From Microlunatus elymi (GTDB lineage: Bacteria; Actinomycetota; Actinomycetes; Propionibacteriales; Propionibacteriaceae), in contig NZ_CP041692.1 of the NCBI RefSeq assembly GCF_007362775.1, forward strand, positions 4,154,001-4,218,000: 64,000 nucleotides of DNA. Direction: 5' to 3'. This document shows, piece by piece, positions 27,014 to 35,304 of the stretch (the first letter of the stretch is position 1; each line of letters opens with the position of its first letter). Position numbers and translations under genes: made by a program. The notes below the pieces were generated by a model. That model was not told where the DNA came from. It saw only the letters and a list, made by a program, of their open reading frames with translations, and did not search any database.

Positions 27014-27019
27014 AGGGTA
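27014..27019 (-). promoter_or_regulatory. -10 element, ABC-F gene
   Basis: TACCCT on the minus strand inside the 3' end of the deacetylase gene, six bases before the GTG at 27007. Confidence 0.45.
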
Positions 27020-27730
27020 CGGGCAGCAGCTCGTCGACGGTGACGAAGCCGTAGCCCACCTCACGCAGCCGGTCGATCAGCAGGCCGACCGCGGCCACCG
27101 TACGGCCGCGAAATCCGCCCCGGTCGTCGAAACCGTCGTGGAAAATGATCATGCTGCCGGGCTCGACCCGACGCTCGGCCTGCCGGGCGATCCGGCGTGA
27201 GCTCGGCTGCAGGACCTCCAGCGGATCGCAGAACCGGCCCGACACCACCCGCAGATCGCGGTCGGCGATCCCGGCCAGCAACGCCGGGGTTCGATACAGC
27301 CACGGCGGGCGGAAGTGCCGCGGAAGCGTGCCGGTGACGTCGGCGATGATCTGCTGGGTCCGGTCGACGTCGGCCAGGAACTTGTCCGGCCGCAGGTAGT
27401 CGTCGAAGCGGTGCCGGTAGCTGTGGTTGCCGATCAGGTGCCCGGCGGCTGCCAACTCCTTGCTGCGTTGCGGGTGCCGTTCGACGCAGCGACCGACCTG
27501 GAAGAAGGTCGCCGGCACCTGGCGATCGGCCAGCAACTCGGCCAACGCACCGGTGTACGGATCGTTCGGCCCGTCGTCGAAGGTGAGCGCCACCACCCGG
27601 CGGTCGGCCGTCCCGCAGTAGGGAAACGTCCCGGCAGCCTGGGAGGTCTCGGACATCCGCAATCGGTAGCCGAGCCCCAGCCCGGCGGCGCCGGCCAGCG
27701 CGGCCGCGGCGGAAATGATCTTGGTCGAAC

Positions 27731-28651
27731 TCATCGGGCGGTGCGGTAGTGATGGCTGACCGCCGCGTGCACGGTGTCCGCGACCCCGTCGGCCAGCATC
27801 CGGCCGGGCGGCGTGATGATCATGAACACGGTCAGGACCGCGAGCAGGGCGGCGACCATGGTTCGCGGCCTGGGCCGGACCGGAGAGCGGTCGACGGCGG
27901 CGGCCGGACGGTTGGACCGGATCGATCTGCCGGCGGGTCGGATGTCCGGTGCCATCGGCAGCACCGTCCGGCCGACGACCCGATTCAGCAGGTAACCCAG
28001 CAGGTAGTAGTAGAGGAAGGTGACGAACGCGCTGTACCAGAAGCCGCGCATCAGCCGCCGAGCCGAGGTGTCGACCAGCAGGGTCGCGTCGAACGCCACT
28101 CGGCCGTTGCGCCGCAGCCTGCGCAGTTGATCGAGTTCGTCGCCGCCCTGGGTGAGCCGCAGGTCGTACCCGGTCCAGGCGTCGCGGCGAAACGACAGAT
28201 TGGCGGCGGACACGTACCAGACCCAGCCGGTGAGTCGATAGCAGAGACCGACCGCGTTGAACAGCAGCACCGGGTAGGCCCGCCCCCACCAGTCGGCGCC
28301 GACGAACCGGCACCCGCCGGAGACCGCGACCAGCCGCGGATCGGCCCGGAAGGTCCGGTCGATCCGGCTCAGCCAGTCGACCGGATGGGTGGTGTCGGCG
28401 TCGGTAGAGACGACGATCTCGCCGTGCGCCGCCCGAGTGCCCGCATCGCGCGCCTGACAGACCCCGCGCCGTTCCTCGCTGATCACCCGTGCGCCCCAGG
28501 TCCGCGCGATCTCGGCCGTCTCGTCGGTGCTCCCGTTGTCGACCACGATCACCTCGTAGTCGCCGGGGAAGTCCTGCCGCTGCAGCCCCCGGAGCGTCGC
28601 CGCCAGATAGCCCGCCTCGTTCCGGGCAGGGATCACAATCGAAAACCGCAT
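27731..28651 (-). CDS. Family 2 glycosyltransferase, membrane-associated
   Basis: 306 residues, GT-A fold. SIVIPARNEAGYLAATLRGL opens the nucleotide-sugar site, VDNGSTDETAEIAR follows, and the DxD metal motif is STDADTTHP. RRNGRVAFD and the QGGDE block resemble the acceptor side of polyprenyl-phosphate or cell-surface GT2 enzymes. Two C-terminal hydrophobic segments (FVTFLYYYLLGYLL and ALLAVLTVFMIITPP) should hold it at the membrane. The ATG at 28651 begins the fold; the frame is open far upstream but as antisense of the FAD oxidase. First gene of a leftward envelope cluster. Confidence 0.88.
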   Translation of the reverse strand: MRFSIVIPARNEAGYLAATLRGLQRQDFPGDYEVIVVDNGSTDETAEIARTWGARVISEERRGVCQARDAGTRAAHGEIVVSTDADTTHPVDWLSRIDRTFRADPRLVAVSGGCRFVGADWWGRAYPVLLFNAVGLCYRLTGWVWYVSAANLSFRRDAWTGYDLRLTQGGDELDQLRRLRRNGRVAFDATLLVDTSARRLMRGFWYSAFVTFLYYYLLGYLLNRVVGRTVLPMAPDIRPAGRSIRSNRPAAAVDRSPVRPRPRTMVAALLAVLTVFMIITPPGRMLADGVADTVHAAVSHHYRTAR

Positions 28652-28746
28652 CGACGATGCGGGTTCCGAACAACGGTCGCTTGGCAGACTCACGCCTCCA
28701 TGATGGCGTCCGCCGGACCGCTGCGGCTGAGAAACGCCGGAAGGCA

Positions 28747-28752
28747 TAGGTT
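28747..28752 (+). promoter_or_regulatory. -10 element, FAD oxidase
   Basis: TAGGTT, seven bases before the ATG at 28760. Confidence 0.5.
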
Positions 28753-28759
28753 TGCGTCC

Positions 28760-30127
28760 ATGAGCAGCGCAGCCCTCGACGATTTGATCAATGCTGTGGG
28801 GCCGGACGTCGTCACCTGTGATGCGGTGGTGATGGATCGCTATCGGTACGACTGGGCGCACGACGAGCGGGCCGGGATGCCGTTGGCAGTGGTCCGCGCC
28901 GAAACCGCCGAGCACGTCCAGGCCGCGGTGCGTTGGGCGGCCGAGCATCGGGTCCCGGTGGTGCCGCGCGGCGCCGGCAGCGGATTGTCCGGCGGCTCCA
29001 CCGCTGTTGATCATGGTCTGGTGATCAGCACCGAACGGATGCGGGCGATCAGCATCGATCCCGCGGCGCGGGTGGCGATCGTCGAGCCCGGAGCGCTGAA
29101 CGCGGAGGTGAAGGCCGCCGCCGCCGAGCACGGGCTCTGGTATCCCCCGGACCCGTCCTCGTACGAGATCTGCTCGATCGGCGGCAACCTGGCCACCAAC
29201 GCCGGCGGGCTGTGTTGCGTGAAGTACGGCGTGACCACCGACTACGTGCTCGGTCTGGACGTGGTGATGGCCGACGGCACCTTGATCAAACTCGGCGGCA
29301 TCCGAGTCAAGGACGTGGCCGGTCTGTCGCTGACGAAACTGTTCGTCGGCAGCGAAGGCACCCTCGGTGTGATCACCCGCGGCATCCTCAAGCTGGTTCC
29401 GAAGCAACCCGACAAGGCGACCCTGGTGGCCACCTTCGCCGATGTCGAGGCGGCGGCCCGCGCGGTGGTCGGGATGTGTGCGCAGATTCGGCCGTCGATG
29501 CTGGAGTTGATGGACGGGCTGAGCATCAACATCGTCGAGGACTACCTGCACATGGACCTGGATCGGACCGCAGGCGCGATGCTGATCGCCCAGTCCGATG
29601 CACCCGGTGGCGCCCGGGCCTTGGAGATCTCGATCATGGAAAAGGTGTGTGCCGAGCTTGGCGCCAAGGAGTGTTTCGTCACCGAGGATCCGGACGAGGG
29701 CGAGTTGTTCGTGGCCGCCCGGCGCGCGGCCTTCCCGGCGATCGAACGGCGCGGATCCCTGCTGCTGGAGGACGTCGGGGTTGCGGTTCCGCTGCTGCCG
29801 GAGCTGATCGACGGGGTGGCCAAGATCGCCCAGCAGAACGGGATCGAGATCCCGGTGGTGGCGCACGCCGGCGACGGCAACACCCATCCCAACATCATCT
29901 ACGACGCTTCTGACCCGGATTCTCGCGCTCGGGCTCACGGCGCGTTCGATCAGGTGATGCAACTGGCCATCTCGCTGGGTGGCACCATCACCGGCGAGCA
30001 CGGCGTCGGCCGGCTGAAGAAGGACGCGCTGCCGGATCTGCTCGGCCCGGACGTGATGGCGCTCAGTCACAAGATCAAGAACGCGCTCGACCCGGACGGC
30101 ATCATGAATCCCGGAGCGGTTCTCTGA
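28760..30127 (+). CDS. FAD-linked oxidase (GlcD/D-lactate dehydrogenase-like)
   Basis: 455 residues, vanillyl-alcohol-oxidase superfamily. The FAD-binding half contains VPVVPRGAGSGLSGGSTAV and the SIGGNLATNAGGLCCVKYG turn; the C-terminal substrate half contains VVAHAGDGNTHPN and ends with the family signature GEHGVGRLKK. That points to a 2-hydroxyacid oxidase such as glycolate oxidase subunit D or D-lactate dehydrogenase. No glcE or glcF partner is present, so it acts alone or with partners elsewhere. The next gene overlaps its stop by one base. Confidence 0.9.
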   Translation: MSSAALDDLINAVGPDVVTCDAVVMDRYRYDWAHDERAGMPLAVVRAETAEHVQAAVRWAAEHRVPVVPRGAGSGLSGGSTAVDHGLVISTERMRAISIDPAARVAIVEPGALNAEVKAAAAEHGLWYPPDPSSYEICSIGGNLATNAGGLCCVKYGVTTDYVLGLDVVMADGTLIKLGGIRVKDVAGLSLTKLFVGSEGTLGVITRGILKLVPKQPDKATLVATFADVEAAARAVVGMCAQIRPSMLELMDGLSINIVEDYLHMDLDRTAGAMLIAQSDAPGGARALEISIMEKVCAELGAKECFVTEDPDEGELFVAARRAAFPAIERRGSLLLEDVGVAVPLLPELIDGVAKIAQQNGIEIPVVAHAGDGNTHPNIIYDASDPDSRARAHGAFDQVMQLAISLGGTITGEHGVGRLKKDALPDLLGPDVMALSHKIKNALDPDGIMNPGAVL

Positions 30128-31074
30128 TGATCAACACCAGGCAAGTGATCGACGACTTCGGTCGCCACGTGTACGGGGTGACACCGCGGCTGAAACTCGC
30201 GGTCACCTCAAAGGTGCTGGACTATCAAGCCGCGTTCGGTGCCGGCAGCCGCAGCCGGCACGAGTTGACGATCACCGGCGAACGCGGTGAGCATCGGCTG
30301 GAATTGCTGCTCTGCTTGCCGAACATCGACCAGTCACCGGTCTTTCTCGGCCTCAACTTCGACGGCAACGACGCGGTGCTGCAGCAGTGGCCGATCGAGC
30401 TGTTGATGCGGCGCGGGTATGGCGTGGCGAGTGTGCATGCGAGCGCGATCGAGCCGGACCGCAACGGCGGCGCTGCCGACGGCGTACGTCGGATCCTGGG
30501 CATCGGTCCCGACGATGAAGGAGCGCCGGCCACCTGGGGCACCATCGGCGTCTGGGCCTGGGGGCTGTCGCTGATCCGCCGCCAGCTGACCGATTATGCG
30601 CACGTACAGCGGGACAAGATCATCGCCGTCGGGCATTCGCGGATGGGTAAGGCAGCACTGTGGGCCGCGGCCCAGGACGAAGGTTTTGCCGCGGTGATCA
30701 GCAACGAAGCGGGCTGCAGCGGCGACAGTCTTCATCGGCATCGGGCCGGTGAGGACATTGCCGCGATCACCACGAACTTCCCGTACTGGTTCACGTCCGG
30801 CTATGCCGACTACGCCGGCCGGGACGACGAACTGCCGGTCGATCAAGATCAACTTCTGGCCGCGATCGCGCCCCGCCCCGTACACGTCGGCAGTGCTTCG
30901 GAGGACGACTGGGCCGATCCGCTCGGCCAGTTCCTGTGCGTCCAGTCGGCGCGCAAGCTGAACGAAGGTCTCGGCCCGGTCGGCTTCCATCTGCGCCCCG
31001 GTGACCATGGGTTGCTCACCGAGGACTGGCTGCACTACCTCGCCTTCGCCGACACTCATCTGAGCGGGCCGTAA
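30127..31074 (+). CDS. CE15-like alpha/beta hydrolase
   Basis: 315 residues. The nucleophile elbow GHSRMGKAALWAAA, with Ser at residue 171, resembles the G-x-S-R-x-G motif of glucuronoyl esterases (CE15) and acetylxylan-esterase-like proteins. ISNEAGCSGDSL downstream contains a candidate catalytic Glu, and GDHGLLTEDW a candidate His. No signal peptide is visible, so it looks cytosolic, unlike most fungal CE15 enzymes. Its ATG overlaps the oxidase stop by one base (TGATG), so the two are coupled and may act in one sugar-acid pathway. Substrate unknown. Confidence 0.78.
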   Translation: MINTRQVIDDFGRHVYGVTPRLKLAVTSKVLDYQAAFGAGSRSRHELTITGERGEHRLELLLCLPNIDQSPVFLGLNFDGNDAVLQQWPIELLMRRGYGVASVHASAIEPDRNGGAADGVRRILGIGPDDEGAPATWGTIGVWAWGLSLIRRQLTDYAHVQRDKIIAVGHSRMGKAALWAAAQDEGFAAVISNEAGCSGDSLHRHRAGEDIAAITTNFPYWFTSGYADYAGRDDELPVDQDQLLAAIAPRPVHVGSASEDDWADPLGQFLCVQSARKLNEGLGPVGFHLRPGDHGLLTEDWLHYLAFADTHLSGP

Positions 31075-31113
31075 CCCTGCTGGCGTTCAGCAACCTGCGC
31101 ATAGATGTGCAGG

Positions 31114-31119
31114 TACGCT
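31114..31119 (+). promoter_or_regulatory. -10 element, VapB-like gene
   Basis: TACGCT, seven bases before the ATG at 31127; it identifies that ATG as the original antitoxin start. Confidence 0.5.
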
Positions 31120-31126
31120 GTGGGCC

Positions 31127-31389
31127 ATGAGCACGCTCGAGCGACGAGTCCACCTCTTGCTTGCGCAGGATCAATCGAGCAGGTAGCCGACGTCGCGCGG
31201 CGCCGACATACGAGTGTCGGCGCCGTCATTCGCGAGGCCATCGACCTTTCCCTCAACAACGAGGACGCCGCCAAGCAGGCAGCGGCACATCGCATCGTCG
31301 AGTGGGCCGACGACAACGACGAGCCCGGCGAGGATTGGGAAGTCGTGAAACGGGACCTGGAGAACGACCTCGCGACTCGTCTGCCGTGA
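31127..31389 (+). pseudogene. VapB-like ribbon-helix-helix antitoxin, frameshifted
   Basis: From the ATG the frame reads MSTLERRVHLLLAQDQ, a plausible ribbon-helix-helix DNA-binding start, then hits a TAG after 19 codons. The next frame continues without a gap as EQVADVARRRHTSVGAVIRE and on to LENDLATRLP, ending at 31389. A single missing base at about 31175 explains the break (a Q-D-Q-[Y/F]-E-Q join would restore it). The C-terminal toxin-binding part is intact. Either the antitoxin is inactivated, a ribosomal frameshift occurs, or the assembly has an indel. The stop overlaps the vapC start, as usual for vapBC. Confidence 0.7.
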
Positions 31390-31817
31390 CACGTCGATTC
31401 GCGGTTGATACCGCTGTCTTCGCTTACGCGCTCGGTGACTCGCACCACTACCGAGAACCTTGCCAAGCTGTCGTCCTTGCTGCCGGGCGAGGAGAGTTCA
31501 GCCTGCACGCCAGCTGGGAACTCATTCAGGAGTTGCTATTCCATCGCATGCGAAGGGTTGAGCGCCCGCTGGCAGTTCAGCAGGCAAGGGCGGCGATCGA
31601 CCTTCTCGAGCTCTATGACGTCGATCGGTCAGTCGTGAACAGATCTATGGAGTTGATCTTGTTCCATCAAGGCATCCTGGGTCGAGACGCACTGCACGCT
31701 GCGACCGCGATCGAGCACGGGCTGGCCGTCATGATCAGCCCCGACACCGCATTCGATGGTGTCCCCGGGCTCGAACGAGTCGATCCGATCGATCTCGACC
31801 TCGCTGCTGACGACTGA
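31386..31817 (+). CDS. PIN-domain ribonuclease toxin (VapC-like)
   Basis: 143 residues. The four acidic residues of the PIN active site are visible: D8 (FAVDTAVFAY), E45 (SWELIQELLF), D101 (GRDALHAATA) and D120 (ISPDTAFDGV). The family cleaves structured RNA, often tRNA or the 23S sarcin loop, when freed from its antitoxin. The GTG start overlaps the antitoxin TGA. All catalytic residues are intact although the upstream antitoxin gene is broken, which would normally be hard to tolerate unless the toxin is unexpressed, another antitoxin compensates, or the frameshift is artefactual. Confidence 0.85.
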   Translation: MTRRFAVDTAVFAYALGDSHHYREPCQAVVLAAGRGEFSLHASWELIQELLFHRMRRVERPLAVQQARAAIDLLELYDVDRSVVNRSMELILFHQGILGRDALHAATAIEHGLAVMISPDTAFDGVPGLERVDPIDLDLAADD

Positions 31818-31820
31818 TCC

Positions 31821-32663
31821 TCACGAGCTGGCGCCGCTGTAGCTGCGCAGGCCCGCCAGCCAGTGCAGCCGGGTGATCATCGCCAGCACGCCGAGCAGCA
31901 GCACGGCGATGATCAACTCCGGCAGACTGTTGCGGCCACGCAGCGCGTCCACCGGGATCGTGGTCGCCAGGCCGATCGGTACCAGGGAAAGGAAGATCGT
32001 CCGGACGGCCGCGGGGTAGAACGCCAGCGGGTAGCGGCCGGCTGTGAGCAGGGTGGCCAGGAACTCCTGCAGCTGACCGGCCGAGGTCAACCAGAACGCG
32101 AGATAGCCGAGGTTGACCCAGATCAGCGCGACCGCCGCGCAGCCGAGCACGAACCAGCCGAGGGCGAACAGCACTCCGGCCGGCGACGGGTGCAGGCCTG
32201 CCTGCAGCCAGCCGACGATCAACACCGCCAGCCCGCTGAGTGCACCGAGCAACGCGGCCGGTTCGAACCAGCGAAAGGCCGCAAACAGTTGCGCCGGCGC
32301 CGGCCTGATCAAGATCAGATCCAGGTCGCCGTTGCGGATGTAGTCGGTCATCTTGGACTGGTTCGGCGTGATCACCGCAGCCAGGAACGCGTTCAGCAGT
32401 TGCGCAGCCCCGGTCACCATCAGCACCTCGCCGATGCTCCAGCCGTGCACCTGATCGGTTCGGCCGAAGATCAACAACGCCGGCACGATCGCCACCGCGA
32501 CCTCCAGTACGCCGACCGCCAGGGTGGTCCAGGCCTGCGCCCGGAACTGCACCTCCCGCCCCAGCGCCTGCCGGACGATCGCCCGGGCGACCCGCCATCC
32601 GTATCCGAACCTCAGGGTCCTGAGCTTGTCGAAGCGGTGTCCTGAGCTTGTCGAAACCGACAT
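31821..32663 (-). CDS. ABC-2 family permease (DUF990-like), subunit 2
   Basis: 280 residues, six predicted helices, the third gene of an exporter operon. The TDYIRNGDLDLILIRP loop matches the RNGELD/LLVRP signature of DUF990-type permeases that pair with daunorubicin-like ATPases. Its first 17 residues (MSVSTSSGHRFDKLRTL) are encoded by two tandem copies of a dispersed repeat and are not part of the normal family, so the conserved protein begins around residue 18. The ATG overlaps the upstream permease stop (ATGA). Confidence 0.87.
   Translation of the reverse strand: MSVSTSSGHRFDKLRTLRFGYGWRVARAIVRQALGREVQFRAQAWTTLAVGVLEVAVAIVPALLIFGRTDQVHGWSIGEVLMVTGAAQLLNAFLAAVITPNQSKMTDYIRNGDLDLILIRPAPAQLFAAFRWFEPAALLGALSGLAVLIVGWLQAGLHPSPAGVLFALGWFVLGCAAVALIWVNLGYLAFWLTSAGQLQEFLATLLTAGRYPLAFYPAAVRTIFLSLVPIGLATTIPVDALRGRNSLPELIIAVLLLGVLAMITRLHWLAGLRSYSGASS
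32615..32657. repeat. Two tandem copies of TTCGACAAGCTCAGGACC element
   Basis: On the plus strand GGGTCCTGAGCTTGTCGAAG (32615-32634) and GTGTCCTGAGCTTGTCGAAA (32637-32656), period 22. They encode the N terminus of the permease in frame. Confidence 0.75.
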
Positions 32664-33499
32664 CACGCACCCACCGCACTGTAAGAACGCAGCCCACGCC
32701 GCCACAGCAATGCCGCCCCACCGACGAAGATCAACAACCAGAGCAGTTGCAGCGCGAAGCCGGTCCGCGGAGCACCGCTGGTCCATTGCTGATCGGACAG
32801 CAACACCTCCATCGGGAAGGACAGCATGAAGCGGAACGGCTGCAGTTGCGTGATCAACTGCCAGCCCGCCGGCATCAACGCCAACGGCACCACCGCGCCG
32901 GACAGCACCGGCACGATCACCGCCGAGACCCGCAGGAATCCCTGCACGTCCTCGAACCAGAAGGCCAACGAACCGATCAACACATCCAGGGTGAAGCGGA
33001 TCGCAGCGGCCAGCACGACCGCGATCGCGAACGCCAGCCAACGTACGGCCTGATGCGGATAGCCGAGACCGCCGCCGATCCCGGTCAGTTGCAAGATCAA
33101 CACCGCGGCAGCGACGAACGGCACCAGAAAGATGATCTTGACCAGCTTCTCGCCGATGTTGTTGGCGATCGCGTTGACGAGGGTCGAGGTCGGCCGGACC
33201 AGCCATTGGTTGAGTTCGCCGTTGCGGATCGACTCGGCCAGGAAGAACGCTGTCCAGGTCGAGGCGAGCATCTCCACCACCGCGACCAGGACGAAGTAGG
33301 TGGTCAGGTACCGGCCGGAGACCGGCAGCGGCGCGCCGGAGGCGAGCACCGCCTGCCAGACCAGCAGCGAGGTGATCGGGATGATCAGATTGCCCAGTTG
33401 CATGATCATGAAGTCGCCGCGGTAGACGAAGGTGACGGCGACGTTGAAGCGGAGCAGCCGGGAGAAGAAGCGCAGTTGCCGGCGGGCGGGGCCGGTCAT
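32663..33499 (-). CDS. ABC-2 family permease, subunit 1
   Basis: 278 residues, six predicted helices, paralogous in architecture to the next permease. The ESIRNGELNQWLVRPTS loop carries the same RNGEL/LVRP signature. Long hydrophobic blocks lie near residues 35-60, 62-85, 110-135, 145-175, 180-205 and 240-262. The start codon overlaps the ATPase stop (ATGA), and its stop overlaps the following permease start, so the three exporter genes are translated in tight coupling. A heterodimeric exporter is likely; the substrate is unknown. Confidence 0.87.
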   Translation of the reverse strand: MTGPARRQLRFFSRLLRFNVAVTFVYRGDFMIMQLGNLIIPITSLLVWQAVLASGAPLPVSGRYLTTYFVLVAVVEMLASTWTAFFLAESIRNGELNQWLVRPTSTLVNAIANNIGEKLVKIIFLVPFVAAAVLILQLTGIGGGLGYPHQAVRWLAFAIAVVLAAAIRFTLDVLIGSLAFWFEDVQGFLRVSAVIVPVLSGAVVPLALMPAGWQLITQLQPFRFMLSFPMEVLLSDQQWTSGAPRTGFALQLLWLLIFVGGAALLWRRGLRSYSAVGA

Positions 33500-34533
33500 C
33501 GGGCCACCCCCGCTGCGAGCCCGTTGCCGAACTGGGGAGACGACAGCACTGCCTGCATGACCTCGTCCAGTTCGGCGTCGCGGACCTCGAGATCGATCAA
33601 GGTTCCCCAGCTCGGAGCCAGCGCGAGCAGTCCGGCCAGGGCCTCCCGCTCGGCCTCCAACACCAGCCGTTGCCGATCGGTGTCGTCGATCGGCCGGACT
33701 CCCGGCGGCCAGGTTCCGGGTGGTTGGATCGGCCCGGAATAGCTGCACGTCACCCGTTTGCGTGGCCGGGTGGAGCGGACCAGCTGATCCGGGGAGCCGT
33801 CGAACTGCAGTCGTCCCCCGTCGATCAGCACCACCCGAGGGCACAGTTGCTCGACGTCGTCCATGTCGTGGCTGGTCAGGATGATCGTGGTGCCGTGCTG
33901 GGCACAGGTCTCGGCCAGGAACTGCCGGATCGCCGCCTTCGACACCACATCCAGACCGATCGTCGGCTCGTCCAGGAAGATCACCTCCGGCCGATGCACC
34001 AGAGCCAGCATCAGCTCGCACTTCATCCGCTCACCCAGCGACAACTTCCGTACCGGGATGTCGAGATGATCGCCCAACCCGAGCAACTCGGCCAGCTCAC
34101 CGACGTTGCGACCGAACTCGTCCGGGCTCAGGTCGTACAACGCCTGGTAGAGCTCCAGGTTGGCCATGGTGGACACGTCCCACCACAACATCGTCTTGTT
34201 ACCCAGCACGATCGCGATCTGCCGGAGGAAGTCGAAGCCGCGCTTGTACGGCTCGTGCCCCAGCACGCGTACGGTGCCGGTGCTCGGCCGCAGCAATCCC
34301 GACAGCATCTTCAGGGTGGTGGTCTTGCCCGCGCCGTTGCGGCCGAGCAGGCCGATGAACTCACCGGCGGCGATCTGCAGATCAAGATCAGCAACCGCGA
34401 TCCGCTCGCCACTTTCGCGGCCGAACAGGTCACGGACCGAGCCGCGCACCCCTGGCCGGGTGCGGTGGAAACGGTAGGTCTTGCCGACGCCGGAGAGCTC
34501 GATCGCCGGAAGAGTGGATGGCACAGCAGGCAT
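33496..34533 (-). CDS. ABC transporter ATPase of a DUF990-type exporter
   Basis: 345 residues. Walker A GRNGAGKT at residues 64-71, signature KLSLGERMKCELMLALVH, Walker B VIFLDEP, then a switch His in LTSHDMDDV. The about 100-residue C-terminal region resembles the regulatory tail of daunorubicin/viologen-resistance-type ATPases. First gene of the three-gene leftward operon ending at 31821. Family members export hydrophobic compounds or lipids. No regulator is adjacent; the 350 bases upstream to the YCII gene contain no gene I can support. Confidence 0.9.
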   Translation of the reverse strand: MPAVPSTLPAIELSGVGKTYRFHRTRPGVRGSVRDLFGRESGERIAVADLDLQIAAGEFIGLLGRNGAGKTTTLKMLSGLLRPSTGTVRVLGHEPYKRGFDFLRQIAIVLGNKTMLWWDVSTMANLELYQALYDLSPDEFGRNVGELAELLGLGDHLDIPVRKLSLGERMKCELMLALVHRPEVIFLDEPTIGLDVVSKAAIRQFLAETCAQHGTTIILTSHDMDDVEQLCPRVVLIDGGRLQFDGSPDQLVRSTRPRKRVTCSYSGPIQPPGTWPPGVRPIDDTDRQRLVLEAEREALAGLLALAPSWGTLIDLEVRDAELDEVMQAVLSSPQFGNGLAAGVAR

Positions 34534-34894
34534 GAATCAGATTCCTCACGCTCGGACGGAGTGGACACAACCGGCGCCGAACGGGGCCGCCTGCAAGAGG
34601 GGCGACGCGGAATCGGACACAATGTGCGAGGTTCAGGTCACGGAACGGCACCGGGATGAGCGGACACGCACATCCGGCGGATCACGCCCGCCCAGCGGGA
34701 ACGATCCGCGATCCGGAGCCGGTCCGAAGACCTAGTTAGCTCGTGGGAACCACAACACGTCGGCGACGCTAGCACCGGTCCCGGCGACGGCCGAAAGCTT
34801 TTTCGAGATTCGTTCGACGCGTTGGTCGATTCGGTCGAACCGACTTCGTGTAGCTGGCAGAAGTCACCACACCCACCCCGAGGAGATGTACGAG
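34534..34894. other. Non-coding divergent spacer
   Basis: About 360 bases between the exporter operon and the YCII gene. Reading frames here are short and lack family resemblance. I see no strong palindrome or tRNA-like structure; it presumably holds promoters for both sides. Confidence 0.5.
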
Positions 34895-35257
34895 ATGAAG
34901 TTCCTGTTCCTGGTCTGCGCATCCGCCGAAGCAGCGCCGATCGACGAGGATCGCACCACCAAGACCCCCGGCGCACCGCCCGAGTCGGACATCGAGGACT
35001 GGGTCGGCCGTCATGACCAAGCCGGCCGGCGGCTGTTCGGCGACCGGCTGGAATCGCAGACCGCGGTCGAGACCGTACGCGTGCGAGGCGGCGAACTGCT
35101 GGTCACCGACGGGCCGTATCTGGAGTCCAAGGAATACATCGCCGGTATCGACGTGATCGAGTGCGATTCGATCGAGACCGCTCGGCAGATCGCCGCCGAG
35201 CATCCGATGGCCCACCATGCCGGGATCGAGATCCGCCTGTTCTGGAACGGGGACTGA
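34895..35257 (+). CDS. YCII-domain / DGPF-like small protein
   Basis: 120 residues with a dimeric alpha/beta-barrel YCII fold. The landmark DGPYLESKEYIAGIDVIE corresponds to the DGPF-x-E-x-K-E signature of proteins often encoded next to ECF sigma factors. The N-terminal strand MKFLFLVCASAEAAP is usual. Function is unclear for the family. The ATG at 34895 has GAGGAG nine bases upstream; the ATG at 34886 directly abuts that site and is less likely. No ECF sigma gene lies beside it here. Confidence 0.82.
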   Translation: MKFLFLVCASAEAAPIDEDRTTKTPGAPPESDIEDWVGRHDQAGRRLFGDRLESQTAVETVRVRGGELLVTDGPYLESKEYIAGIDVIECDSIETARQIAAEHPMAHHAGIEIRLFWNGD

Positions 35258-35291
35258 GTACCTCACCCGGTTGAATGTCGGCGGCCGGGGC

Positions 35292-35297
35292 TAGGGT
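35292..35297 (+). promoter_or_regulatory. -10 element, aminotransferase
   Basis: TAGGGT, seven bases before the ATG at 35305. Confidence 0.5.
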
Positions 35298-35304
35298 CGC
35301 AGCC

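Noticed and set aside
27731-30070. 779-codon minus-strand frame fusing an unknown domain to the glycosyltransferase
   Set aside because: The upstream part is antisense of the FAD oxidase; the glycosyltransferase fold starts at the ATG at 28651.
31105-31389. 94-residue antitoxin starting at 31105
   Set aside because: Its first 23 residues have no ribbon-helix-helix character, while the ATG at 31127 in the other frame has a -10 box and a typical start; a frameshift is the better explanation.
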